A stretch of 64,000 nucleotides of DNA from Candidatus Gastranaerophilales bacterium (lineage in GTDB: Bacteria > Cyanobacteriota > Vampirovibrionia > Gastranaerophilales > Gastranaerophilaceae): the NCBI GenBank assembly GCA_944323475.1, contig CALUSQ010000005.1, positions 32,486-96,485 on the forward strand, read 5' to 3'. The notes below the pieces were generated by a model. It saw only the letters and a program-made list of their open reading frames with translations. It had not been told where the DNA came from and ran no database searches. Each line of letters starts with the position of its first letter. Position 1 is the stretch's first letter. Shown here one piece after another: positions 17,846 through 25,332 of this stretch. A program made the position numbers and the translations under genes.

Positions 17846-18397
17846 ATGAAAGAAATAGCAAAAGACGTATTACACTACGAGAATTTAAAAACTATTAAAT
17901 ATACTCACTTAGCAACAACTATTGCGTATGCAAGAGCAATAGGAGAAGAATTAGGATACAATGAAAATCAACTTACAGTAATGCAAGTCGGTGCAGCATT
18001 ACATGATGTAGGAAAATCATTGATTCCACCTGCTATTTTAAACAAAAAAGGCAGATTAACAGACGAAGAAAGAAAAATTGTGAACCTTCATTCAGTATTG
18101 GGCTATGAACTATTAAAATCATTAGGCTATGGTGTAAACGTTGCAGAAATCGCAAGAGACCACCATAATCCGATGTCAAAAAATCCTATGGCACAAATCG
18201 TAAGAGCCGCTGATATCTACTCTGCAATGAGAGAAGAACGTTCTTACAAAAAAGCCAAATCTCATGAAGAAGCAATGGAAGTTTTAAAATCAGCTAGAGT
18301 ACCTCAACAGATTTTGAACGCACTTGATAAAAGATACGGAAAAAAGACATTCACGAAACCTATTCAAAGCTTTTCAATTCGTACTGCAGTTGCTTAA
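17846..18397 (+). CDS. HD-GYP-like phosphohydrolase lacking the GYP motif
   Basis: The metal-dependent HD core is intact: YTHLATTIAYARAI supplies the first His, ALHDVGKSLIPPAIL carries HD (53-54), and LHSVLGYELL, DHHNPMS (106-107) and AADIYSAM supply the remaining expected ligands. The diagnostic HHExxDGxGYP loop is replaced by HHNPMSKNPMAQ. It may be a hydrolase with different specificity or a regulatory domain. The ATG used here has only AGGA within four bases, which is too close; the 33 bases upstream are open in the same frame. The 3' end overlaps the convergent TPR gene by 38 bases. Confidence 0.8.
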   Translation: MKEIAKDVLHYENLKTIKYTHLATTIAYARAIGEELGYNENQLTVMQVGAALHDVGKSLIPPAILNKKGRLTDEERKIVNLHSVLGYELLKSLGYGVNVAEIARDHHNPMSKNPMAQIVRAADIYSAMREERSYKKAKSHEEAMEVLKSARVPQQILNALDKRYGKKTFTKPIQSFSIRTAVA

Positions 18398-19298
18398 GCT
18401 CTGTTGAAAGAGTTTCATAGTTATTCATAGCCTCCTTAAGGTGATATTTATATTGTTCAATATCTCCAGTCTGTTTATATACATGAGCAATTGTATAATT
18501 AACCTCACCATTATAAGGATTGTTCATAATAGCAGTTTTTAGTATTTCAAGTGCTTGAGAAAAATCATTTTCTTTTGCATAAATTTTTGAAAGAACAATA
18601 TATGCATTATCATCCTTTGGATTCAATTCTAGTGTTTTTCTAAGACAATCTTTGGCATTTTCTAAATAGCCTTGTTCAAAATATATTGAACCAAGATTAA
18701 AATAAGCCCAACTGTAATCAGGAGAAAGTTCCAAAACTTTTTCATAATGTTCAATACAATCTTTTCTTTCTCCAATTTTGTCTAACTCATAAGCAAGATA
18801 GAAATGTGCAAGATGGTCGTTAGGATTTAATTTCAATGCAACATTAAGACATTTTATCGCCAAATCATGCTCATTTAACTTTGAATACAAATAGCCTAAA
18901 TTAAAGTAACTGTTCTCATCATCATTTTCAAGCTGTAAAACTCTTTTAAAAAACGGTATAGCTTTATCAAATTCACCCTTTTGTAAATAAGCATAACCAA
19001 GATTATACAAAAAGTCAGGTTCATCAGGATTTATATTCAAAGCATTTTGATAAGAAACAATAGCTTTATCAAACTGCTTTAGGTTTTCTAATACAATTCC
19101 AGCATTATAATGCAAACGAGAATCTTCAGGAAATCTTTTTAGTAAATAATATAGCTGTTTTAAAGCCTCTTCATTATATCCATTTTCCATAAACTCAATA
19201 GCAAGCTCTCTTCTTGTTTTAAAATCAGTCGGGTCGCTTTCTAAACGGTTATTAAGTTCATTAATTTTTTCAAGATTGTCCATAAATATTAATCTCAT
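18360..19298 (-). CDS. Tetratricopeptide-repeat protein (312 aa)
   Basis: About eight consecutive 34-residue TPR units run from residue 35 to the C-terminus, for example FDKAIVSYQNALNINPDEP and YLENAKDCLRKTLELNPKD. Such superhelices are protein-binding scaffolds. There is no signal peptide or other domain. The start could be this ATG or the one five codons downstream; neither has a good ribosome site. It overlaps the HD gene tail to tail. Its partner is unknown. Confidence 0.88.
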   Translation of the reverse strand: MRLIFMDNLEKINELNNRLESDPTDFKTRRELAIEFMENGYNEEALKQLYYLLKRFPEDSRLHYNAGIVLENLKQFDKAIVSYQNALNINPDEPDFLYNLGYAYLQKGEFDKAIPFFKRVLQLENDDENSYFNLGYLYSKLNEHDLAIKCLNVALKLNPNDHLAHFYLAYELDKIGERKDCIEHYEKVLELSPDYSWAYFNLGSIYFEQGYLENAKDCLRKTLELNPKDDNAYIVLSKIYAKENDFSQALEILKTAIMNNPYNGEVNYTIAHVYKQTGDIEQYKYHLKEAMNNYETLSTELKQLQYELKSFE

Positions 19299-19398
19299 TT
19301 TCTTTTAAATATCAAATTAAATATATAATTTCATAACAAAATATTTTGAAAAAGCCAAATTATCTAAAGATTTTTATCTTTAAATGTACAATAATTAA

Positions 19399-19425
19399 TA
19401 TAATATTGTATATTTCAATATTATA
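19399..19425. repeat. 10-bp perfect inverted repeat in AT-rich spacer
   Basis: TATAATATTG (19399-19408) and CAATATTATA (19416-19425) face each other across seven bases. It lies between the TPR gene start and the tRNA terminator. It could be an operator for the minus-strand TPR gene or a chance AT palindrome. The rest of 19299-19465 shows nothing else. Confidence 0.4.
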
Positions 19426-19463
19426 CAAAAAATTCAAAATTGCTAAAATGCATAATTTTTATA

Positions 19464-19492
19464 ACAAAAAAGGACTCTCATTAGAGAGTCCT
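19464..19492 (-). terminator. Terminator of tRNA-Leu
   Basis: The nine-base perfect stem AGGACTCTC/GAGAGTCCT with loop ATTA (19471-19492) is followed on the minus strand by a run of U. It starts only a few bases after the tRNA 3' end. Confidence 0.88.
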
Positions 19493-19496
19493 AAAA

Positions 19497-19585
19497 TGGT
19501 GCCCTGAGCCAGACTTGAACTGGCACTGGGGGTGAGCCCAATCGGATTTTAAGTCCGACGCGTCTACCGATTCCGCCACCAGGGC
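19497..19585 (-). tRNA. tRNA-Leu (anticodon UAA)
   Basis: The minus strand folds into a class II tRNA: acceptor GCCCTGG, D-arm with GCGGAATCGGTAGACGC, anticodon stem TCGGA/TCCGA with loop CTTAAAA giving anticodon UAA, long variable arm TGGGCTCACCCCCA, T-arm with GTTCAAGTC, and an encoded CCA end. It reads UUA/UUG codons, which are abundant in this AT-rich genome. Confidence 0.95.
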
Positions 19586-19670
19586 ATACTATATTCAATT
19601 TTCATAAATGTAGAAAGAATATAAGTTCTAACCACCATTGCTAAAATGGTATTTAGCTTTCACTATAAGT

Positions 19671-19699
19671 ATATTCCGGTAAAAAGCCTAATTTGTCAA
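19671..19699 (-). promoter_or_regulatory. Sigma70-type promoter of tRNA-Leu
   Basis: On the minus strand a perfect TTGACA (19694-19699) is followed after 17 bases by GAATAT (19671-19676). The mature tRNA begins about 85 bases further on. The leader holds a small hairpin ACCATT/AATGGT (19634-19650). Confidence 0.5.
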
Positions 19700-19746
19700 G
19701 CAGTTATTTAAATTAACAATATTAAAAAAAAATTTTTATAAAAAAT

Positions 19747-19775
19747 GAACATTTTTTTTCATGATTCGTTATAGT
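19747..19775 (+). promoter_or_regulatory. Candidate ECF-type promoter of the anti-sigma/sigma operon
   Basis: GAAC (19747-19750) and CGTT (19767-19770) are 16 bases apart, as in many ECF promoters (AAC…CGT). TATAGT overlaps at 19770-19775, so a housekeeping promoter is the alternative. If ECF-driven, the operon would regulate itself. Confidence 0.4.
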
Positions 19776-19794
19776 ATATGTAAGGACAAAAAAT

Positions 19795-20151
19795 ATGAAA
19801 GAAAAAAAGTGTAACGGTTATGAAAGTATGTTTACCTTCTTGAGTGAAAAAGATTTTCTTAAGCATCTTGAAACTTGCGAAGAATGCAAAAAAGAACATG
19901 AAAGAATGCAAAAAATCTCAAATTTGATTCAAGAGGCTAAACCATACATAAAACAAAAAAGGAAAAACTCACAGATATTAAAAGCGGCATGTGCTATTTT
20001 TATAATCTGTTTCACAACAATAAGTATACCAATTTACACACTTGGAACCAATGTCTACAATCAAGTTGTTGCCAGCATTGATGCCAATTCAATGACAGTA
20101 GAAGAAATGGGACTACCTGTTGATGAATATGGATTCCTTTATATTAATTAG
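19795..20151 (+). CDS. Zinc-binding anti-sigma factor, membrane-anchored
   Basis: The first 50 residues carry the ZAS motif HLETCEECKKEH (His-x3-Cys-x2-Cys), which clamps ECF sigma factors. A single membrane helix follows (AACAIFIICFTTISIPI, residues ~65-85), then a short C-terminal periplasmic tail that could sense stress. AAGGAC precedes the ATG. The gene lies immediately upstream of its likely cognate sigma factor, seven bases away; usually the order is sigma first. Confidence 0.85.
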   Translation: MKEKKCNGYESMFTFLSEKDFLKHLETCEECKKEHERMQKISNLIQEAKPYIKQKRKNSQILKAACAIFIICFTTISIPIYTLGTNVYNQVVASIDANSMTVEEMGLPVDEYGFLYIN

Positions 20152-20157
20152 GAAGTT

Positions 20158-20655
20158 ATGGATCTAAAAGAAATAATCAAAACACACGGTACAACCGTGA
20201 GAAATATCATAAAACGAATTACAAATGAACAAAATGAGGATCTTGAACAAGAGGTCTACTGTAAAGTATGGAAAAATTCTGAAAAATATGAAGAAAAAGG
20301 CAATTTCTCTGCGTGGATAAAAACAATCAGCGCTAATATATCAAAAGATTATCTAAAATCATCACAAAAAAAACTAAATGACAACTCAACAAATGATGAA
20401 AATGTTCTTGAATTCGTAAAAAGTAATAAATCCACTCCGGAAGAAAACCTTTTAAAAAAAGAAAGACAAAAAATAATTGCAGATGCAATATACAAGCTTA
20501 AGCCAAAATTCAAAGAAGTAATTTTACTTTATGAAATAGAAAACAAATCATACGAAGAAATTTCTCAAAAAATCAAATGTCCTATAGGCACAGTTAAATC
20601 AAGATTATACAATGCAAAAAAAGAACTTGCACTAATACTTGAAGACTTAATGTAG
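20158..20655 (+). CDS. ECF (sigma-24/RpoE-type) RNA polymerase sigma factor
   Basis: The 165-residue protein has region 2 (DLEQEVYCKVWKNSEKY, FSAWIKTISANISKDYL) and region 4 with a helix-turn-helix (YEEISQKIKCPIGTVKSRL), and lacks regions 1 and 3, as expected for ECF sigma factors. AGGAAGTT is the ribosome site. It is flanked by an anti-sigma factor and a Spy/CpxP-like protein, so it probably drives an envelope-stress regulon that includes this operon. Confidence 0.93.
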   Translation: MDLKEIIKTHGTTVRNIIKRITNEQNEDLEQEVYCKVWKNSEKYEEKGNFSAWIKTISANISKDYLKSSQKKLNDNSTNDENVLEFVKSNKSTPEENLLKKERQKIIADAIYKLKPKFKEVILLYEIENKSYEEISQKIKCPIGTVKSRLYNAKKELALILEDLM

Positions 20656-20667
20656 AAAGGATAAAAA

Positions 20668-21213
20668 ATGAAAAAATCTCTTATTATAGCTGCAATAGCA
20701 TCACTTATGCTTACTTCAACAATAGCATATGCTGACACACAAACAAATACAGCTCCTCAAAAGCAGCCTTGTAAATGTCAAAAACACAATCCACCACAAA
20801 TGAAACGTCAAAGTCTTGATGACAGACTAAAATTAACAGAAGAACAAAAACAAAAAGCACATGAAATCCGTATGGAAGGTCATAAAAAAATAAAACCTGT
20901 CATTGAAAAAATTAAAGCTAAAAATGAAGAAATAAAAACAGTCGTACAATCTAACCTAAAACAAGCTGAAAAAGATAAAAAAATTGTTGCATTGAAAAAA
21001 GATATACGTGAACTAAAACAAGAAGCAAGAAAAATAAGAAACGAAAACACAAAACAGTTTGAAGCTATACTTACACCAGAACAAAAAGCAGAATTTGAAA
21101 AAATCAAACAAGAAGCAAAAGCAAAACATCAAGAAATGAAAAAACACAAAAAAATGCACAAACCTGGTTACGGACCACAAGGATGCCCAAAAGCACAACC
21201 CCAAACAAAATAA
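20668..21213 (+). CDS. Spy/CpxP-like periplasmic LTxxQ protein
   Basis: A clear signal peptide (KKSLIIAAIASLMLTST, cut after AYA) leads to a helical, very Lys-rich mature protein. The two family boxes are LTEEQKQKA and LTPEQKAEF, as in Spy, CpxP and CnrX/ZraP relatives, which act as periplasmic chaperones or metal/stress sensors. A CKCQKH segment near the N-terminus and a Gly/Pro/His/Cys tail could bind metal. It is the last gene of the anti-sigma/sigma operon and is followed by a strong terminator. Confidence 0.85.
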   Translation: MKKSLIIAAIASLMLTSTIAYADTQTNTAPQKQPCKCQKHNPPQMKRQSLDDRLKLTEEQKQKAHEIRMEGHKKIKPVIEKIKAKNEEIKTVVQSNLKQAEKDKKIVALKKDIRELKQEARKIRNENTKQFEAILTPEQKAEFEKIKQEAKAKHQEMKKHKKMHKPGYGPQGCPKAQPQTK

Positions 21214-21225
21214 ATAATATTTATT

Positions 21226-21252
21226 AAGGCTCTGAAAATCAGAGCCTTTTTT
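21226..21252 (+). terminator. Terminator of the ECF sigma operon
   Basis: The ten-base stem AAGGCTCTGA/TCAGAGCCTT with loop AAA is followed by U residues to 21252. Confidence 0.92.
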
Positions 21253-21389
21253 GTACATAATTTATAAAAGCTTAGACTCCAATAAACTAATTTTAAATTA
21301 TTAAATATATTTAAAAGCTCAATATTTTATATTGACTAAATAATTAATAAAAAATTAAAATAAATTAGAAGAAACTAGTGGAGAGAAAT

Positions 21390-22067
21390 ATGAAAAAAAT
21401 TATTTTATCTTTGATTGCATTCGTAATGACATTTTCTATGTGTTTTGCAGATGAATTGAGACTTGATAAAGAAGCAAAATACCAAAAACAAGTCATGCAA
21501 ATAGGTTTTCGTATTTTGAATGCAAATCAAATAGAAAAAAGAATGACCTTCTATTACGATAACAATAAAAATGTAAATGCTGTTACATATATGACATCAA
21601 AATCTATTCATGTTTACAAAGGTATTTTACCTTTCATGGACTCTGAAGATGAAATTGCAGCAATCATCTCACATGAAATAGCACACGGAATAGAAGCACA
21701 TAGAGGATTGTGGCGCAGAATTATTATGTCAAGTTGCACCAAATCATTTGAGTTTCAAGCAGATCAAAAAGCTGTTGATTTAATGGTAAATGCAGGCTAC
21801 AATCCTGTCGCATTAATTATAATTTTGAATAAAATATCTCCTGAACAAAACTGGTTCGAACGTTCAAGCTCACATCCTGAAGGTTCTAGAAGAATGCTAG
21901 CATTGTACGATTATATTTATGGAAAATATCCGGAATATCTTATAGATAATGCATACAAAAATAATTTGTACTATCAAAATTTTCTTTTAACAACAAAGTC
22001 TGAAAGAAAAAAAATAAGAGAAAAATATACTCCTGTTAAACCAGTAAATAACAAGAAAACAAAATAA
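21390..22067 (+). CDS. Exported M48-family zinc metallopeptidase
   Basis: Periplasmic protease of the BepA/LoiP/YcaL type. The signal peptide is KKIILSLIAFVMTFSMCFA; the zinc motif HEIAH is at 95-99 and the third ligand Glu121 sits in FEFQADQKAVDLM. SHPEGSRRM near the end fits the family's substrate-side motif. The ATG at 21390 follows GGAGAG by five bases; an in-frame GTG upstream is rejected. The tail is basic (KPVNNKKTK). It heads a run of three exported proteins and probably serves outer-membrane protein quality control. Confidence 0.92.
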   Translation: MKKIILSLIAFVMTFSMCFADELRLDKEAKYQKQVMQIGFRILNANQIEKRMTFYYDNNKNVNAVTYMTSKSIHVYKGILPFMDSEDEIAAIISHEIAHGIEAHRGLWRRIIMSSCTKSFEFQADQKAVDLMVNAGYNPVALIIILNKISPEQNWFERSSSHPEGSRRMLALYDYIYGKYPEYLIDNAYKNNLYYQNFLLTTKSERKKIREKYTPVKPVNNKKTK

Positions 22068-22087
22068 AAATACTACAGGAGAAAAAA

Positions 22088-22660
22088 ATGAAAAAATTAT
22101 CACTTATTCTTGCACTACTACTATCATCTACAACAATACAGCAATCTATTGCCGTGCCTGTATATACTGACGAAATCCCGCAAGAATATATAAACAAAGT
22201 AAAATCTCAAAAACAAACATCAACTTATGAAAATAGGATGATGAGCAATATTTCTGATTTTGATAAGGAATCATTAATAGAAGTAAAAGTCTACTCTCCA
22301 GAAAATATTCGATTCAAATTAAAAGCCAGACAAGTGAGCCCATTTGCCTATGTTACAGAAGCAACAAACATAAAAATCGGGGATAAATTTACATTTCTAG
22401 TAGCAGAAGATGTTTATAAAAATAATAAACTTTATATCAAAAAAGGTGCACCGGCAACAGGCTATGTAAAAAAAGTAAATATACCCTCCGGCAATAATGG
22501 ACCTGCTCCGGAATTCAATATTTCAGAATTCACAACAAAAGACATAAACAACAATACAGTAAGACTCAAAGGAGCAGTAATAAACGAATATACGGGTTTT
22601 ATTCAGATTGTTTCACATGCAATCAATAAAAACAAAATTTACAAATTATATTGCGAATAA
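22088..22660 (+). CDS. Exported hypothetical protein (190 aa)
   Basis: AGGAG lies before the ATG, and a signal peptide (KKLSLILALLLSSTT…SIA) is visible. The mature part is beta-rich and includes KKGAPATGYVKKVNIPSG. This resembles the LPAGTIAHGSVKEI segment of the next protein, so both may share a small beta domain that sets a default surface value. No named family is recognised. It lies 20 bases after the M48 peptidase gene and is probably co-transcribed with it. Confidence 0.72.
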   Translation: MKKLSLILALLLSSTTIQQSIAVPVYTDEIPQEYINKVKSQKQTSTYENRMMSNISDFDKESLIEVKVYSPENIRFKLKARQVSPFAYVTEATNIKIGDKFTFLVAEDVYKNNKLYIKKGAPATGYVKKVNIPSGNNGPAPEFNISEFTTKDINNNTVRLKGAVINEYTGFIQIVSHAINKNKIYKLYCE

Positions 22661-22708
22661 CAACTTTACAAACGTGATTTAATTTTTTACATGATGTAAA
22701 ATCTTGTT

Positions 22709-23896
22709 ATGAAAAGGATTATATCATTTTTAATACTGGCCGCATTTCTGTTTACGAACACAGGAATATCTTTTGCTACAACGGCAGATACAACTCAACA
22801 AACAAATATACAACAAGAACCACAAAGCGAAGAAACCTTTAAAGGTCGTGCAGAAATAACCGACAAACTTGAAAAAGAAAATCAAAAATTATTTACTGGA
22901 GAAATTGACCAGCTTGAACCCAAAGATGTTATAAAAATGACTGTATCTCAGGTTTTAAGCTCAGGTTTTACTGAAGAAGGCGATGAATTTTTTGCTGAAA
23001 TTTCTACAGAAGTTGAAGGAGAAAAAGGCGTAATCCTACCAGCCGGAACAATTGCCCATGGTTCAGTAAAAGAAATTGCAGGCTCAAAAAGACTAGGTAG
23101 AGACGGCTGGATTGAAGTCAGTTTTGATTACCTCATAACACCTGATGGCAGGGAAATTCCAATAGAAGGTCAAATGAGTACAAAACTGAATCCCGTTGTC
23201 GGTACAGGCAAAATGGTAGCAAAAAGTGCAGGATATACTGCAGTAGGTGGTGCAGTCGGAGGCTTTCTTGCATTAAACATGTTTGGACTTCCTGCCGCTG
23301 TGGCCAGTCAAGGTTATACATTAGCAGGCGGTGCAGCTATTGGAGGTGCAGTCGGTCTTGGTATGGCACTTTATAAAAAAGGCAAAGATGTCCTCATATC
23401 CCCTGGGGATGAAATTCGTGTAAAAATAACTAAAGGTATAGATTTACCTGTATTTAAAAATGAAGCATTAAAGCAAGAAGAATTTACTTGTGACGGTCTT
23501 AATGTAAAAATTACAAATATAGATTTTGAAAAAGATCCATTTGGTGAACCTAATACTATTACAATTGCAATAGTTATAACAAATCTTACAGACAAATATT
23601 TTACAGGCTTTGATATTTCATTGCAAAATGACTTGAATGCAACATTCTATCCTTCAGTTTTTGGTGATACGACTATTCTCTTTTCAAAAATTAAACCCGG
23701 TGACAGAGTTGCAGGAAGAATCTCTTTTTCTGTTGACAATATTAAAAGAAAACACTGGTTGATCTTCTATGATAGAGCGCAAAGAAAACAAATAGCAAAA
23801 TTGTCTTTAGACAATGCATATAGAGAAATTCAAGCCCAAAAAGGTAAAAAAATAAAAAAAGGTATCAGACAAAGAACTTATAAAATTAAGGACTAA
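22709..23896 (+). CDS. Exported glycine-rich hypothetical protein (395 aa)
   Basis: A signal peptide (MKRIISFLILAAFLFTN…SFA) is followed by a beta domain (ILPAGTIAHGSVKEIAG, DYLITPDGREIPIEGQM) that loosely resembles TrbI/VirB10-type segments. A Gly/Ala-rich hydrophobic stretch follows (AVGGAVGGFLALNMFGLPAA, GGAAIGGAVGLGMAL), which could insert in a membrane. The C-terminal beta domain and the tail are strongly basic (KGKKIKKGIRQRTYK). The resemblance to VirB10 is too weak to assign a secretion role. Confidence 0.7.
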   Translation: MKRIISFLILAAFLFTNTGISFATTADTTQQTNIQQEPQSEETFKGRAEITDKLEKENQKLFTGEIDQLEPKDVIKMTVSQVLSSGFTEEGDEFFAEISTEVEGEKGVILPAGTIAHGSVKEIAGSKRLGRDGWIEVSFDYLITPDGREIPIEGQMSTKLNPVVGTGKMVAKSAGYTAVGGAVGGFLALNMFGLPAAVASQGYTLAGGAAIGGAVGLGMALYKKGKDVLISPGDEIRVKITKGIDLPVFKNEALKQEEFTCDGLNVKITNIDFEKDPFGEPNTITIAIVITNLTDKYFTGFDISLQNDLNATFYPSVFGDTTILFSKIKPGDRVAGRISFSVDNIKRKHWLIFYDRAQRKQIAKLSLDNAYREIQAQKGKKIKKGIRQRTYKIKD

Positions 23897-23900
23897 TAAT

Positions 23901-24653
23901 CTAATTATTTACGCCAAATCCAAACATAGCAAAATCATATTTTACCGGATCATTTGCATCAAACTTTTTTAAATTATTTGTCAGTTCTATAACTGCATTA
24001 TAGTCGTTTTGAGAACGTGACAATAAGCCAATAGAACGTGATATTTTTGCAACATGAACATCAAGAGGAATCAAAAGCTCAGATTTTGGCATAAAAGACC
24101 ATATTCCCAAATCAACTTTGCCCTCTCTTACCATCCATCTTAAAAACATATTTAAACGTTTACAAGCACTATTCTTTGCAGGATTTGGCAATAAATGATA
24201 GAAACCTTTAGTCACAGGCAAAGTAACTCTGGAATAAAAATAGTCAACAACAGTAATAAGCATTTTTTTAACATCATGACAACTATCCCACCCATGCTTA
24301 AAGAGTGATTCCAATGATTCTCCTGTAGAATACAATGATTTTAATATTAAAACTATTTGAACAATATCAACACCTACAGAAAAACGGTAACTGAAATCAT
24401 CCAATGTTCTGTCATTTTCATCAAAATTTAAAATAAAATTTAATGGCCGATAATTCATTTTTTCAAATAGAATCATCAATTTTGTAATAAAAACCTCTCT
24501 TTTACCATATGCAAAAATAGAAGCCAAAAAACCTGCAATTTCAATATCAGATTTATTTTTAAATTTATGAATAAACTGTATAGGATCATCAGCAAGAAAA
24601 TCTTCTGATTCATACTTATCAACTAGTTCATCCAAATATGCTTTTGTATTCAT
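23901..24653 (-). CDS. TIGR02757 (DUF2400) family protein
   Basis: The segments FLASIFAYGKREVFITKL, RLNMFLRWMVREGKVDLG and LLIPLDVHVAKISRSIGLL are diagnostic of the TIGR02757 family, a widespread helical protein of about 250 residues. Its fold has been compared with helix-hairpin-helix DNA glycosylases, but its biochemical role is not established. Its start overlaps the tadA stop (ATGA), so they are co-translated. Confidence 0.85.
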   Translation of the reverse strand: MNTKAYLDELVDKYESEDFLADDPIQFIHKFKNKSDIEIAGFLASIFAYGKREVFITKLMILFEKMNYRPLNFILNFDENDRTLDDFSYRFSVGVDIVQIVLILKSLYSTGESLESLFKHGWDSCHDVKKMLITVVDYFYSRVTLPVTKGFYHLLPNPAKNSACKRLNMFLRWMVREGKVDLGIWSFMPKSELLIPLDVHVAKISRSIGLLSRSQNDYNAVIELTNNLKKFDANDPVKYDFAMFGFGVNN

Positions 24654-25081
24654 CTTATGCCTTTAAAATAATTATCTAAAAGACTGTTGCATTCTTCTTC
24701 CATTATACCGCCTTTAAAATTTAATTTCGAATTACAAAGCGTCTCTAGACCTTTTACAGAAGAAAATGCGCCACAAACATTATCATAACTACCAAAATAA
24801 AGATTTTTAATTCTAGCTTGCATAATAGCCCAAGCACACATTGGACAAGGTTCCAAGGTAACATACATATCACAATCTGTTAATCGCCAATTTGATAACT
24901 TTTTAGAAGCTTCTCTAATAGCAAGTATTTCCGCGTGTGCAGTTACATCGTTTCTAAATTCTTTCTCATTATGACAAAGTGAAATAATTTTTCCGTCCAT
25001 AACAATGACTGCTCCAACGGGTATGTCAGAGCCTGAAATTGCGGCTATTTCTAAGGCTTTTTGCATAAAATCCGTATTCAT
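24650..25081 (-). CDS. tadA: tRNA-specific adenosine deaminase
   Basis: Converts adenosine-34 to inosine in tRNA-Arg(ACG). The zinc site is complete: HAEILAIREA supplies the His and catalytic Glu, and TLEPCPMCAWAIMQARI the two Cys. Length (143 aa) is normal. There is no recognisable ribosome site before the ATG, and an inverted repeat lies immediately upstream, so translation may be weak or leaderless. The stop overlaps the next gene by four bases. Confidence 0.94.
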   Translation of the reverse strand: MNTDFMQKALEIAAISGSDIPVGAVIVMDGKIISLCHNEKEFRNDVTAHAEILAIREASKKLSNWRLTDCDMYVTLEPCPMCAWAIMQARIKNLYFGSYDNVCGAFSSVKGLETLCNSKLNFKGGIMEEECNSLLDNYFKGIR

Positions 25082-25101
25082 AACAATTTTAATATATTAC
25101 A

Positions 25102-25146
25102 AAATATTACAAAAAATCATTTTTTTTTTGAGATTTTGTAATATTT
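25102..25146. repeat. 13-bp perfect inverted repeat between tadA and the sigma gene
   Basis: AAATATTACAAAA (25102-25114) and TTTTGTAATATTT (25134-25146) are perfect mirror arms. A further direct half-copy (ATATTAC) lies at 25094-25100. It lies just upstream of tadA and 14 bases before the -35 box of the divergent sigma gene, so it could be an operator for either. Confidence 0.55.
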
Positions 25147-25159
25147 CGCAACAAAACAC

Positions 25160-25188
25160 TTGAATTTTGATATACTAAGTGATATATT
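25160..25188 (+). promoter_or_regulatory. Promoter of the group-2 sigma gene, with a long leader
   Basis: TTGAAT (25160-25165), a 17-base spacer and TATATT (25183-25188). The ATG is at 25333, giving a leader of about 135 bases that is not coding. Confidence 0.6.
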
Positions 25189-25332
25189 ATTTATATATAC
25201 GATAGTGATATAAATTTTCCATCAGTCTTGTTTATCAATCCCTGTTAATACAGATAGAGTCATCTATGCTGTGCAATTTTTATGCAAAAAATCTGTCTAA
25301 ATTAAGGATATTAATAAATTAGGAGTAAGTGT

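Noticed and set aside
19634..19650. ACCATT/AATGGT hairpin as a terminator or riboswitch
   Set aside because: Only six base pairs, no U run and no recognisable riboswitch core; it lies in the tRNA leader.
22709..23896. VirB10/TrbI secretion component
   Set aside because: Only a short LPAGT…PDGREI resemblance; the rest of the protein and the neighbours do not fit a type IV secretion locus.
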